A stretch of DNA of 64,000 bases, from the NCBI RefSeq assembly GCF_019925205.1, contig NC_083561.1, forward strand, positions 16,057,217-16,121,216, read 5' to 3'. The notes beneath the pieces are model-generated. The model did no database searches and was not told the DNA's origin. It was given only the letters and a program-made list of their open reading frames with translations. The stretch is from Metopolophium dirhodum. Lineage: Eukaryota > Arthropoda > Insecta > Hemiptera > Aphididae. The position numbers and the translations under genes are program-made. Below are positions 12,851 through 27,000 of this stretch, in pieces (within the stretch, counting starts at the first letter, position 1; every line of letters starts with the position of its first letter).

Positions 12851-13700
12851 CACGGGGGACGAGGGCGCAAGCACACACACTTCGCACACCCCCACATTAG
12901 GTCATTCTGTAAACGTAAGGCATCAGGCGAGCACAAAGACAACCGATAGGGACAGTTTTGTCATGGCGGTTAACACCAAACAGTCTCAGTTGTGGTTCAG
13001 AACCAGTTGCCAACACGTCACACGAACATGCCTAGACAAAATTCCGACTCACTACGGTCGAACACGAATTTCCGTCAGGCTTCGTAACGGTTCTATTAGA
13101 ATCACAGACACAAAAATCGTACATAAACCCGACCATCGCACGTAAATACGCCTCCTCCCCCCAATGGAAAACAGACCTATGGAGGATGGTCACAGGAAAC
13201 AGCCAGAACAGTGCACCATGGATAACCAACACCACGTCGCAGCCATACCAACGGCCATGAGGGGCCAAAGCACGAGGCCAACGACCAACGCCACCTTCCA
13301 GAGAGGGACTAGGAGGGCATCAGTAAGGCAAGCCTAGAGGTACCACTAGCTGAACCACCTATCCATCAACATCAGTAGGTACGCTGTGGCACCCCGTATG
13401 GTGGGTTTTGGGAGGGGGGAGGAGTATATGCGGCCCACGTTAGTAGGAAGTACAATGTACAAGCGCTATAGCGGCCGTCTACCTTATCTTCAACCACCAC
13501 TATGGAACGCAAGCAGCGCGACTAGGTTGACTTTCCCACCGTGCGTGCCGGTCATGGCATAAGATGTGATGGTATGGACCATGTCTCATGGTCGATGGAA
13601 AAGGCCAGTCGGACATCTTTCATTGGATCGTTGGACCGATAGCATATCGTCCAACGTTAAATCCATCGCTCGAGTGGCACCAGTGTATTATTTGGTTGTA
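12850..13700. other. GC-rich segment of unknown origin
   Basis: About 850 bp clearly richer in G and C than the neighbours. Frames at 12963-13145, 13032-13268 and 13566-14045 are open, but their translations show no domain, and splice or start context is poor. It may be a decayed transposon. I assign no gene. Confidence 0.4.
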
Positions 13701-13990
13701 ACTATTATAATAATTTATCATAACTTAGTGACATACATAAAGCGTTTGTGTTGTGCTTTTTATCACTTAAAGTCTCAACCCAAACCTACACTACGACCGG
13801 ACCATGATCAACCAGTATTCAATCATTGGGTTCGCGTCAGGTGTAATCCATTGTGTATTGCCCGTTCGAGCCGACGATTCACGAATCCGCATAATTGTAC
13901 CTTTTCATTCACAGGATTCCGCACTAAACTAATTTGTGACGTAACCGATTGTATTAAAAAAATAATTGCAGACATACAAATGGTTAAACA

Positions 13991-14676
13991 CACGCCCGGA
14001 TTAAGGGGGGCAGGGGGGACATGGCCCCCGGGCCTCGATAGTTAGAATTAATTTAAGGGTCTCACTTTGTCCATTACTTTTTTGGTCATAGGCTATAACA
14101 CTGTAAAAAACCGATTATCATTTAGCGAGGAAAAAAGCTTGTAAATTATAATTTATAAATAAAGTGATATATTATTCATTATTTATTCCTATGGGTATAA
14201 ATCTAGTTTACGGTCCAAGCTCGTTTTTCAATTTTTCAAAATGTGTGTTTTAAAGCACTGAATTTGAATGTGTTTGAAAAAATTGTCGCTCTTTTTTACT
14301 ACGGAAGTTATACCAAAAAAACTGGAAAACAATTGATTTTTTAAAACATCATGGTTATCTACCATAAAAATAACAAAAAACTACTTTTTTGACTAATTTT
14401 TTTTTTTATGTGTGTTTTGGTATGTTTAAGTTTTTGAAGCAAACACATTCAAGTTCAGACGTTCAGTGCTTTAAAACAAGCATTTTGAAAAAAAAAAATT
14501 TGAAAAACGAGCTTGGGCCTTAAATAGATTTTTTCCTTACTATGTACCTAACACCTATATAAATATTTATTATAACATAATATAATAATATATACAATAT
14601 ACATATTTTTTTCGTACAGGGGCCTCATTTAAAACTTTGGCCCCTGAGCCCCAAAATGTCTTAATCTGGGCTTATA
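13991..14676. mobile_element. hAT-like non-autonomous element with GCCCGGATTAAG ends
   Basis: Left end CACGCCCGGATTAAG and right end CTTAATCTGGGCTTATA are inverted. The flanks are GTTAAACA at 13983-13990 and 14677-14684. G-rich and C-rich subterminal segments follow (GGGGCC and GGCCCC types). No coding potential. Confidence 0.7.
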
Positions 14677-14884
14677 GTTAAACATTATGTGGGTCAGTCA
14701 CCTTAAGCAGGAAACTTGAAACAGTAATAATGATTCTTCAATCTCCAACTATGAATTTAAGTTTTCGACAAAATCAATTTTGTATTGTTGGTGTAATGAA
14801 AAACAGTAGATTTAAAGTTGATAACATTTATAAATAATTTTATAGTTCAAAAATTAAAAATTTATAAAATATTCAATTTTTATA

Positions 14885-15100
14885 GGCGCATTTACAGCTA
14901 CGTCGTGTATTGTGTATTCGTCTCGTGCATTGGTGAGGTAACTATGGTTATAACAATACAACTAGTAACTATATTGGTTTAAAAATAAAATTGAGCTGTA
15001 ATCAATTCTTTGTGTGCTGGGCTACAAACTGGGTTATTACATGATTCTAAAATTTTTTTTGATCGACACGACACGACACACGATGTAGCTTTGAACCCGG
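14885..15100. mobile_element. MITE with ACGACACGAC-type terminal inverted repeats
   Basis: Left end CATTTACAGCTACGTCGTGT and right end ACACGATGTAGCTTTGAACC are imperfect inverted repeats containing CGTGT/ACACG runs. About 215 bp, non-coding. Confidence 0.5.
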
Positions 15101-15169
15101 TTTAAGCATTGACAATTTCAGTACAAGGTTTCTCATAAGTAGTTCAATAGTTCATACTGTAATTATAAA

Positions 15170-15840
15170 AACTAAAAAAAAAGCGGGTAAGTGGATGTCG
15201 CTCTGTTGTACAGTAGGTTACAAGTGAGTCAATTTATAATGGATTGTATTAAACTTGAATTCAATGATATAATACCATTGTATAAAAAAAACGATTCTGA
15301 GCGGAGACGGTTTATCAGTCTGGATTTTTTAAATTTTCATTATTTATATTATAGCCTTGTAAGTTAAATTAGTATTATAATATTATAATTTTTTATTCGT
15401 TGCTACGGTGATAGACAATGGATTATATTAAACTTGAATTCAATGATTTCATTGTATAAGAAAAACGATTCTGAGCGGAGACGGTTTAAATTTTTATTAT
15501 TTATTATATCATGTAAATTAAATTAATATTATAATATTTTAATTTTTTATTTGTTGCTACGGTAATAAACAAAGGGTTATAAATTAAAATCTCATTTTAA
15601 GTGGTTTTTCGTAATTTGTCAGTAGTTTTTCCCGTAACATTAAATAACTATTGAGAAAATCAAAAAATGACCTCTTTAAAGTACCATCTTGATCGAATTT
15701 GCTAAAAGATAAGGTGGATAAGTATATGTTGAAATCGAAGCACTCTTTCTGGTAGAAATTTTGTATACAGGATAAAAAAAAAAAATAAACACTATTGTAA
15801 AATCACTAGCTTACTCGCTCCGCTCAGAATCTAAAATATA
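15170..15840. repeat. Aphid GATTCTGAGCG repeat, rearranged copy
   Basis: It has GTAAGTGGATGTCGCTCTG near 15186, GATTCTGAGCGGAGACGG at about 15293, the same boundary again at about 15468, and CTCCGCTCAGAATCT near 15815. The boundary unit is duplicated about 175 bp apart. Confidence 0.6.
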
Positions 15841-16158
15841 TAATCACCGTTTTTGTATAGTCATTTTAGAGGTGCGTGAAGTTAGCAAGAAAATTCAAGC
15901 ACATTCAAGTATAAATCTATAATACCATTATTTTGTGCTCAACTATTTGAACTAAATTAGATATCTTAACGAAGAATAAAGATTCAAGTTATTATGTTGT
16001 GATTTCATTTCACATTCTAGTGGACAGTGGACACACTACACCTATGACTTATTGGCTATTGTACAACACAGCGGTACTCACTTGCCCACCTTTATTGATT
16101 TTTTATATTATGTAACTGTCAATCATTATTACATGCTACACGAATAAACAAATAAAAT

Positions 16159-16164
16159 TTTATT
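16159..16164 (-). terminator. Polyadenylation signal of the four-helix membrane protein gene
   Basis: AATAAA on the minus strand, about 42 nt downstream of the stop codon at 16206. It predicts a very short 3' UTR ending near 16140. Confidence 0.5.
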
Positions 16165-16205
16165 TAATCTATAGTAGATATAATTTTCTTCTGAACAGCG
16201 CGATT

Positions 16206-18289
16206 CTACTTTTTACTCTCGTCATATAAGCCCAATTGAAGTCTTATTTGTTTTTTTTGAGCCACAGCCATGGAATGCAGCCAATAACAATATAGCATCA
16301 ATGTGTAGAGGAGCACGTACAAGATGACTGTATAAAATATACATAACAAATATATAAGCAGGTTAGTAGTGTAAATGAAGCTCGATATGGTGGTGGAGAG
16401 CTATTATTTTTTCAATAAAACTCTTGATAAGGAGGGTACCCACATCCTAACAATTTTTGTCTACAATTATATATATATTTTAGTTTATTTAATGCTATTT
16501 TTACAACTGTATATAGTATAGATGCATTTTTAAAATATTACCATTCGCCAAATGCTATATTGTACTTACACTTTACAGCCTATGGTATTTAATAATATTA
16601 TTAAATTTATTTATTTCACTAAAAAAAATATTTAATTTATAATATATATATTATAGTTATAACATATAAACTTACTAAAAATTCGCATAATAAAATGGAA
16701 GAATTTGACATGAGCCCAACTCGAACCATCGTCACTTCAACATAAGATGTTTATTTTAAAATAATCCTATACCAATTAATTGGCATTATAATAACAGTAA
16801 ACAAATTTACTGCAATATTGAACTAAAAAAATTAATAATGATAATAAATATAGTTATTTACTCAGTAGTGCGGAAAAGAACAGAACAAATGTCAAACACA
16901 CATCCGATTGCCGTTAGGATCAGTGCATAAGGCATTGCACGATTGATATTCCCCTAAAAATATATATATATTATATTATTATATAACAATGGTAAATAAT
17001 TTAAAAAATATTTTTAAACGATATTATATAAAAATATAACTATTTGCCATAGTAAATAATAAATATCTGTATCAATAACCAGATTTGACTCCCTACTTTA
17101 AATTTATAATTTATTATATGGGGGACCTTACCTTCAACAGAGCTCCGAAGACAATAACGATTGCGATGTAGTTTACTGAATTCGTCAACTTGAAATACGT
17201 CAACACCTGGTATAAGATTATGGCGACAGTGCGTTTATCAACATGGTATACATAATATGATTTAATCCTTAAAGGTACGTATAAAAGAACAGGTCGGACG
17301 TGTTTTATGTTAAGTTAAGTTTTTAACCAGGCATATTTCATAGAAATTTCACAATTTTTATTTTTTTCCATCAACGAAACTACTTGTTATTCAGCTAATT
17401 TAGTATATTATATATTATATTTGCCTCGTCTAAGTTTAATTTGACGCATAGGCCTAAAGTCGTTTCTACATGGATCGACGATACACGTTTATTAAAATAT
17501 ATTAAAGTGTTAAAAAAATTAAAAGCATAATAATACTATTGTATATGAATGTATATGAAAGCGTCCACTTGATTATGATTTAAAGTGAATGATTTTGGAT
17601 GTATTGGCTTACAGACCTAATTTTTTAAAAATTTAGACGCTGCGTGACTGCGTTATACTGTATTTAAACAGGTGACGAAAAATAAATATAACATATATAA
17701 CTATGTAGCCGCGTTAATATGGGTATATTATAAATTATAATATACGAAATTGAATCACTCCCGATGGCCAAGGCCAATGGCCAATGCCCAATGGCTAACT
17801 GCTCTGGGTATCTTAAATAATAATAAATAAATAATATTAGTAAAGTAGTAACATAGGCGTGTTCACCGAAAACGACAAGGGCCCTATAATTATTAATTAA
17901 ATATAAATTAAATTAATGAAATTATTGACGAATTCAAAAATGTTGTTCCTTTTAAACGTCGATTATCATTATAAGATTGTATATCTATATATTGTTATGT
18001 AATATTTATTAGAATGAATAATAAAATAAAATAAATATTTTTAGTGCATTTGATATCTTTAAAACATTTATCTGTATCTATAAATGTTTTCAAAATTATT
18101 GTGGACCCTATATTTTAGTATGCACCCCCGGAACCAGGTTAGGTTACATGTCTGCGCATGCCTATGAGTAGTAAGTCTATAGAAATATAGAATTTATAAA
18201 TTTATAATACTCACAATACATATGGCTAAATTCACAAACACATATTTTTTTATGTTTGAATTCAAGACTTCGAATTGAATCCGTAACAT
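16206..18289 (-). CDS. Small four-helix membrane protein, 140 aa, five exons, complete
   Basis: Exons (minus): 18289-18215, 17206-17132, 16953-16862, 16734-16676, 16327-16206. Every intron is GT-AG and phases are 0, 0, 2, 1, giving one 423-nt frame from ATG to TAG. The protein begins MLRIQFEVLNSNIKKYVFVN. It has four hydrophobic segments at about residues 16-30, 35-49, 57-77 and 93-117, a short acidic loop DDDGSS at 81-86, and a charged tail ending LGLYDESKK. Four helices with a short polar C-terminus recall the small insect four-TM proteins (DUF4728-like), but I do not recognise the family firmly and assign no function. The exons are only 59-122 nt, so the gene cannot be found from long open frames. 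Additional 5' exons are possible. An AATAAA 42 nt past the stop supports the 3' end. Confidence 0.72.
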
Positions 18290-21200
18290 CTCCGATATAT
18301 TATATTATACTAATAAGTAAAAGTAAAAAAAAAATGTCATCTGTAATTTAAGTTAGTATATAGTATTATAACTGGTGAACACATAAATATTTGTTTTTGA
18401 TGGTTCATCATTTATATTTCAATTACTATAGTTACGATATTATAAGAGTCAAATGATTTAGAAATTAAAAGCTCATATAAGTATATAATATCATCATATC
18501 ATCAACCAATCACTTACGTAATATATATTTTTTACATATTTTTAAATGTATGTAATTTTTTTATAATTATCATGTTTCATTACTTTAAAATTTAAAAATG
18601 TGTACCAAAACATCTTTAAAAAGGAATTCATATAAAAAATGTATTATTTTTTATTTTGAAAAATCAAATTTCTAATGCCGAAAGAAAGTTATTTAAAGAC
18701 TAAGGAAATACATTTGCTCGGAAGTTAGATGAGTTTCATATTCCAAGTTAATAATATTATCATAAGAACCAACTTTACATCTTATGATTTTTCTAAACAT
18801 AATTTGTATAGTTATTATTTCTTACAATACGGTAATTTTAGATTCTGAGTGAAACGATAAATGTCCTGAATTAACAATTATGTGTGTGTTTTTTATTAAT
18901 GTATAAAGGCACTTTTTATAATATAAAAATTCTTTAATCTTCAACTTTGAGTGTGTTTTCTGGAAGAAAATCTAATTTAGTTGATATTTTAGGGTGGTCT
19001 AAAGTAAAAAAAACACAGTATATTTTTCATAATATCATAATTTCATAATAAAATCGTATCCATTACAATTTTCAGTGGTGGTTACTTATTCCTTATTGAT
19101 GAGATACACTCAGAGATTTCCCTGGGAATTTTATTCGTTTATTTGAAATTGGTTAAATTACCATATTTGTACTTACATTAAACCAACAAAACATACAGGT
19201 ATTGATATAAAAATTCAAAATAATATATATAAATTGAACAAAATAAAAATACTATAATAGTAGGAGGACAATTAGTTACCTCAACAACTCGGAAAGATGC
19301 TTTTATAAATGGAGACTATGGCCGAATCCAGAAAAGACAAAGGTATATGGATTCCATCTAAATCAGCGTTTCTTAAACGGTGTTTCGCGGAACCCTGGGG
19401 TTATGTATCAAGTATCAACAAAAAGAAAATACCGTAACAGATTTGATGCCGAACCTAATATTTAATAAGGTTTACCCCCTTAGCTCTCCTGCGATTTGCG
19501 CCTATGTTTGACTATATACTATGTATTGTATTGTTATTAATCATAATTATAATTTCATTACTTATTTTATTATTTTTATTTATAACTTTTATGAATGTTA
19601 CTGTGGTGGTACTGTTGCCATACGAATATAATATATATGTACTATAATAGAACATCAACTAATTAAGACAAATTGAAGGAAAATCTTTGAAACATTTAAA
19701 CATCTTTACGAATTAATCCAAATGGATTATTTTGTTCATTATTAAGGTCAAATGTGTACGTTTACTGGATAATATAATAATTTTATCATTTGGATTTGGA
19801 CCTTATGTATTTTAATAAAACTAGAGTATCAATGTTAAGGTTATGTCATAGCTCACAGCTGTGTAAAAATAATGATTTATATTATATCATTATGAATATC
19901 GATATTCAAAATTACGATTTCAATTTTGGATGGCTGATAAAAATATAAAATGTAATCAGTTGCTTACTGCGCAGTAACAAATGCAATAGTATATACCATT
20001 ATTTTAAAACTTTTGTTGAACTTTTGAACTCATTTCCTCCGGCGTTAAAATATATTGTCTGTAGATGGGTGGTATCCATAAATTTAAAAATAATACTAAA
20101 ATAAATCAAATTTAAGATATATCATATCCATACGATTGTGTCGATACTTAATAATTATTAAAAAAAAAATTATGAATTATTGTTTAATTATTGTTAACAA
20201 TATATTATGTTAGAATTAATTCGTCAAAGAAAAAAAATTATCATTAAAAGGTAATAAATATTGTATTAAAATAACACATGATTAAAAACACCGGATTTCT
20301 ATATAATATAGTTGAAAAAACCTTGTTTGTACTATAATTTTATCTCAAAATCACTACCAACAACTGAATAACATATAAAATTATGGCACATTAAATATTA
20401 TTATCATACTAATAATGAATAAAGAATAGAAATAACATACATAATAATACATGATGTAGGTACTAACAAAACATTACATTTTTTTTCTTAAAGCACATTA
20501 CAATATATTATTTATAATGACAATAAACAATAACTGCTCGTGAACTTTTTTGATGTGTATAGTGAGTATAACTATTTATAAAATAAATAAAAAGAAAAAT
20601 GTGTAATAGGTATTATCATCCCGACATAATATATGCACACATAGTTCTGTAAAAACTGATTAACAATCGACACACCCTAAAAGACAATAATTATAATAAT
20701 TAATATACAACAAAGCGTTTTAGGTCACAAATAACTCGATCTTTTAAACTCGTGGACATTTTCATTTCCAAAGAACTCATATATCAACATTTTCTTTAAA
20801 ATATTTCAAGCCAATTAAAAATAATCAAATGTTAATAATATAAAATAATAATAATAATTAGCTGTATAATAACAATGTAAACAAACGAATCTAATCAAAA
20901 ATCTACTAAATGATTCAGTCTTAAACATACACTTATAATAATAACAATATGATCAATTATAATATATGTATAATAAAAAATAAATAATAATAAATAAAAG
21001 CATGTCAGTTATTTGGTTTAGTTCAAATTAAATAATTGGCAAACTATAACCAAATATTACTCATTTTACTACATGATGTCATTTAGGAGTTAGAAGAAAA
21101 TATTGTCAAAAAACGGTAGTATTTTGAAAAATTGTCCAACATTCATGTTAATGAAGTATTTGTTTAAATAGATTTAAAAAAAGTTAGTAGTATTCCTAAT

Positions 21201-24006
21201 GTTTATCAGTCAACTTTCACTATAAGAAAGTTTCTTCGCTTAACTTTTGGTATTCACCAAAATTGGTGCTTAAAAATACAGGAGTGATAAAAATGTATTT
21301 TTGATCTACGAGTACTTTTAATTAATTGTTTATAAGGATAACTTTTATATAAATAAATAACAATTTATGTGGTTTTAATCGTACAAATTGATTGCATATC
21401 GGTATATTAGTACAGCAGTGATAATAACAATCTTGACGACTGACCAATGATCGATTCAAAAATAAAATGAATAACCAACAACGAATAGTATAGTTGAAAG
21501 AGCCAGTATCAAAAGTAAAGCTGTTTTTAATGAAAATTGTATTTTAACAGTTTCGATCTAAAAATTATCGAAAACATTTTTTTTTTTTTTTATGTAATTA
21601 AATTATAATATATACATAATATATATTTCATAATATTAATAATAATAACAATGAAAACAAAAAAAATATTGACTTAGCAATGCTTCATTAATGATTGTAA
21701 TGTAAGCACATTTTTAGAAAAAAATCTAATAACAGGCTTAAAATATTGTTTTTTGATACTAACTCCTTCAAATTCAACATATTATGTACGAGCAGGTCAA
21801 TTTAATCACAATAAAACATTTCTATATAATGTAAAAGCTACACGTTTTCCTCTTAATATTTATACAATAATATCAATACAATAATTTCTCTATTTAAGTG
21901 CATTTTATATCGTACATCAGATAAAAAAGGGCTGTCGCAAAATATTTGATGCCGGTCGATCCGGCCACGTGAAGTGTATATTGAACATATAACACATATT
22001 ATAACTAATGTTTATAATTAAAAACATGACGACCGAATCTCATTTTATGTAAGCGCCTATATGACTGAAGTGGTGATTAGAGCGAATAAATAAAAAAAGT
22101 CAACAATATTAATTTTACCATAACGCTATTATCACAATAACTGCGCGCCTAAAACCTAAAGGGGTTCTCTGGTAACTTTTATAATACTAATATTTTTTTA
22201 CTAAAATTAACTACAATCAAACATATTTATTGAGCCTCGTTGATTATCCAAAGTACATATTATTTTTATTATAATGAAGCTTGAATTTTTCCTACACATT
22301 ATTAAAATATTTTATTGATTACTAGGTATAGTTAGTAATTAATAACATGATATTATGATGAAAAATAGATGATAGGCCAAAATATTGATAAAGTAAACTA
22401 ACCCTGTCGTATACTGTGATTTTATTATTGTTATATCAATACTATTTGGTTTATGCTCTGGTTAGTGTAAAACACAAATAACATTTTTGATAGTTGAAAA
22501 CACCAATCAAATAGAACAGATGGAATATAAATCTTATAACAGATTGTTAATAATTAAATTTTTTTCTCATGATGAGTTCTTTGAAAATGTTTAAATTTAG
22601 TACAAGAAAATGTGTATTATTATTGATTAAAAAAACAATAGTACGTTGAACTTACATGAATTAAGATTTTAAATTGTCCATAAAATTATTATTTATCATA
22701 ATTTATCCATGGGACAAAGTGTATTTTAAAACAAGTTAAGCAAAACTTTTCATACTTTAAAATTTAAACATATTTTTTAAATGGGTGGGTATCTAAACAA
22801 ATTATTATTATGCTGATTGGTGAAACTTTTTGTTATAATAAAATTGTATTGATATTTTTTTCTATAATTATAAGTACATAGAAATATATATCATATATTT
22901 ATGGTACACAAACAGAATAATTATTAATTGGTGTTTTTCAAAAATTTAATTTTCCCAATCGAATATTGATACTTAGTATTACTAAAACTTAGAGAATGAT
23001 ACTAACTATATCGATTGCTTATTTTTCATTCAGTGCGATTAATATATTAAATTGAACGATTTATTAAAAATGTGGCAGGCTCAAGTCATTATAGTAAAAA
23101 TAATAATAATTATAATAATAATAATAACACTACAATAGGAACAAACAACTCGTATTAAAATATAATTCCAAAAGTGATTATTGTTAAAATACGCATTTCG
23201 TTTGTTTACATATTATTTAGACTACACCTATATATTCATACATTTTAAACCTCAACAAAACGAGTTCAGTGCGATTTAAAAATTGTAGGCATATTTTTAT
23301 GGAGTGGTAATAAAAACCACGATAAAAAGTCATACCATGATTTCAGAGTTGGGCGTAAAAACAAATGTACCTATGACAATGTATTTAGTATTATTTTGTG
23401 ATAATAACAAATTATTCAATATCGAAACTGATTAATCTCCATTTAACTGATTAAATTTGATAACTTATTATACATGTATTAGATTATTGACTGGAAGCCC
23501 TGTAATTTAGTATGATTTGTTTAAAAGTTTTAAAAAGGAATCGTTATTATTTTTAAATTGCTGCCCAACTCTTTCTGTTGATGTATATTATACATACAAA
23601 TTTAATTTGCCCGTAAAATATATATTTATACGTGATTTACTGATCTACTAATTTACAAGTTGTTCCAAAACAATTGTTAATAATTTAAAAACAGTCTATA
23701 AAAAATAATTTTTCTACAATGTTCCGAAAAACACCATTTAGTATGACATGTATGATTACTGGCTCTATCGGCACTCTAAAATTATTAAAAATTCTCCAAA
23801 TCCATGGATATCTCCATGAGTTTGGGGCATACAACCAACGACAATTTTAATAAATTAGATTTCGTTTGAAACAATTTTTTTATCTGAATAAAACGTAAAC
23901 AAATGGACGAATGATTGTTCTCGGGAAGAACATTCGATTAATAACAAAAACAAAGTTCAACAATAATGATTATTAAAAAAAAAAAAACATCAACATAATA
24001 CTTAAC
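18290..24006. other. 5.7 kb without a recognised gene; proximal part may be the GPCR 3' UTR
   Basis: AT-rich. A weak aphid-repeat fragment is at about 18838-19010 (GATTCTGAGTGAAACGAT). An hAT-end-like CAGCGTTTCTTAAACGG is near 19373. From about 19.6 to 24.0 kb I see almost no dispersed repeat, unlike everywhere else around, which would fit a long 3' UTR downstream of the GPCR stop at 24007. This is inference. No exon was supported. Confidence 0.35.
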
Positions 24007-27000
24007 TTAGAGGAAGTGATCTTCCATGTCGAGTTGTAGTAACTCAAGTTCTGCGCGACTTTTCCGTTTGCAAAATACTGTCAAACACAACAATCTGAGC
24101 ATGACGCGGAACTGCGGGCTAAGAAATATGAGCACAAACGCCTTCCATACCGAGTTGGATATGCCCAGCCACAGGGCGGCGAAACGGACATGGCCGGGAA
24201 CCGCCGGTACACCACCTAGTTGCTGGTATGCTTTGATGGACATCAATGGTGTCCAACAAATCCAAAACGTTACGATCAACACGAATGACGTGACGTGTGT
24301 AGGATTGGACAAGTTTTCAGACAACGCTGTTACGTATTCCTGTGTACAATGATAATATAATAATTCACGACCATTATAGTAATAATATAACTTAATACTA
24401 TAGATACATTGATATACCCACAAATACATTTATGTGATATATCCGATATAGGTAATGGATATTTGTATTAACCACTCGTCATCATTTAAAGGACCATCTG
24501 GTAGATGTGTGACGTTTAAATAAATCTCGTTATAATATATTGTTTAATATAACCGATTAGCATTATAATATACAATATTATCGAATACCTATTAATAATA
24601 TACTATATAATCTATACCTAAACCTACTATTTGTTAGCTAGGAACTCGATTATACTGTTTTTTTTTTTACAATACATTATTGCTCAAATAAAAATAAAAA
24701 TAATTAATTTGAATAAATATGAAATAAATGGGTTATGCTATTTATAAACACTATATTAGACTAGGAATCTCGTGTCTTAATTACAATATTTAATCATTAT
24801 GTATATTGCAGTTGTACCTATATTGTTTTAATAGTTATAAACTTATAACATTTCGGCTAGTGTAATACAATACATTATTCACGTATGTATAATGTCAAAA
24901 GCCCCAGGGGAATATTCGGTTCACTATTCCAATAAAATCCAATTAAGGACAAACGGAGCAGGTCCCTTTAATTTTTTAATTATAATCAAAATTGAATAAG
25001 AAATCTATCGTAATTTTAACAGTTTAACTTGATTAATTTGATTAGAACCCGAATAAATTATTATACTATACATACAACTCTTGTTATTGAAATTGTATGT
25101 TTTACTACGATAGTATTAGTAGGTACCTATATAATCAGTGGCGTATACATAACTTTTGTATGGGGGGGGATCAGTTGCAAACAAATTAGGTATGTGCACA
25201 TTTAAATACCTAATAAATGATAAAACATATATATATTCAATACATTTTATTTTAAATTCTACAAGTAGTTATATGTAGTTATGACTTGTTCGTACAACTG
25301 ACATAATATTTGTGGTTGATTTTTGTTTTTAGATAATAATAATATTTATTATTTAAGCTATTTTTAGCTATTTTTATATTTCTTTTTCTAATGTGTAGGA
25401 AAATGTATTATTATACGCACGGACATGCGGGCGTCGTCTCCGCCGCGTTGATATCGGTGACGGTGGCGACTGGCGACAGCCCGTGGCTGGTCTGCCACAT
25501 ATTATTATCTTATAATAATTTATTATACTTGTATATATAATATACATATTATCAAATATCACATAATACGATTATATGAATATGAAATAAATATATGATT
25601 ACTGATTAATATTAAGTAAATTATTTTTAATTAATTGTTGAATGTGTTAAAATAAAAATTTACAAAAAATCCTTGCCATTTTTTTTCCTTGTAATTTCCT
25701 TACATTAAGTCATTAAGAACACTATTTTATAAAATTTAAAAAAAGGCCTATTGGGGGGGGGATCTGACCCCCACATCCCCCCCCTTGTATACGCCCCTGT
25801 ATATAATTAACTAGCTTATTTGTGAATATTTTAATTTCCTGTTCAAATATATAATTATACATTTAACGCTAATATTAAATTAACAATTGTTTTGTTTTGT
25901 TAAGAACTATAATTGGTTCTTTAATAAATTAAATATTTGACCTAAAATGCTAAAAAAAAATATTTTAACCCAACGACATTAAAAAAAAATATGTGATTAA
26001 AGTTGTCAAGAAATATTACGCCACCATTAAGATTTTCAAAGGTTCTACGTTATCAGCTTAAAGGCTAATAATCCACGGGAACTTTAAAAAGTTAAGCTTC
26101 AGATGAGAACCAAGAGTAATGTTAAGAAATATTTTTCAAAAAATAAAAATATCAAGTTTAAAAATTATTTAAAAACTTAAAGTGTTGTCAAGGTGAACTA
26201 AGGCTCTTAGAGTATGCAAATATCCAACCAACGCTCTACATAAATTTCGAATCTAAAACCAAAGTTTTCAACCCACACTCTAATAATGTAAATTATTTGT
26301 TTTGTATTACATTTTAAATTTATTAAATTAATCTTTAGTGTTGTTTAGATTATACTTTCTATACTTTATATCTTAAAAAATTGTTAGTTAAATTAAATTA
26401 AATGTACATCTAAATTATCGCTTTAAAAATGCGTGCAATAAATTATTCACAAAAATAGGCATACAAAATACTAAGTATATTACTGTATAGGTATGTAATC
26501 AAAGAAAAAGTAACTATTTTATTTTAACTTTTAACCTTACATAAATAAAAGTCGTGTGCAATAATTTATGTTTTCAACCCGACAACTAAATGACGTAAAC
26601 ACTATTACGTACGTTAGTACCTTATTAGACTAGTACTATATAGATGTCGTGAAAAGCAATAGAAACTACAATTATAGAAAAACTTGACGGCAACGATCTA
26701 ATCTAAATTAATATTTTATGCCTATTTTTGCTTATTTAACTATTGTGGAATATAGACAATAAATAGGGTATAAACTATAATTTATAACCCAGATTCGTAT
26801 ATTATATATGCGTATATTATTGAGACACGACCCAGGAGCCTTTGACTACAAAACTTACATACGCCAAGTGGACCTAGACTCGACCTTGTAACCTATTAGA
26901 TTCTCAGCGAAGCGATGAATGTATTGATTTTACAATGATATGTGTTTTATTTTTTTTTTTATTTTTTTTTGTGTCTGTCATCACCTTTTAGGACAGTAAT

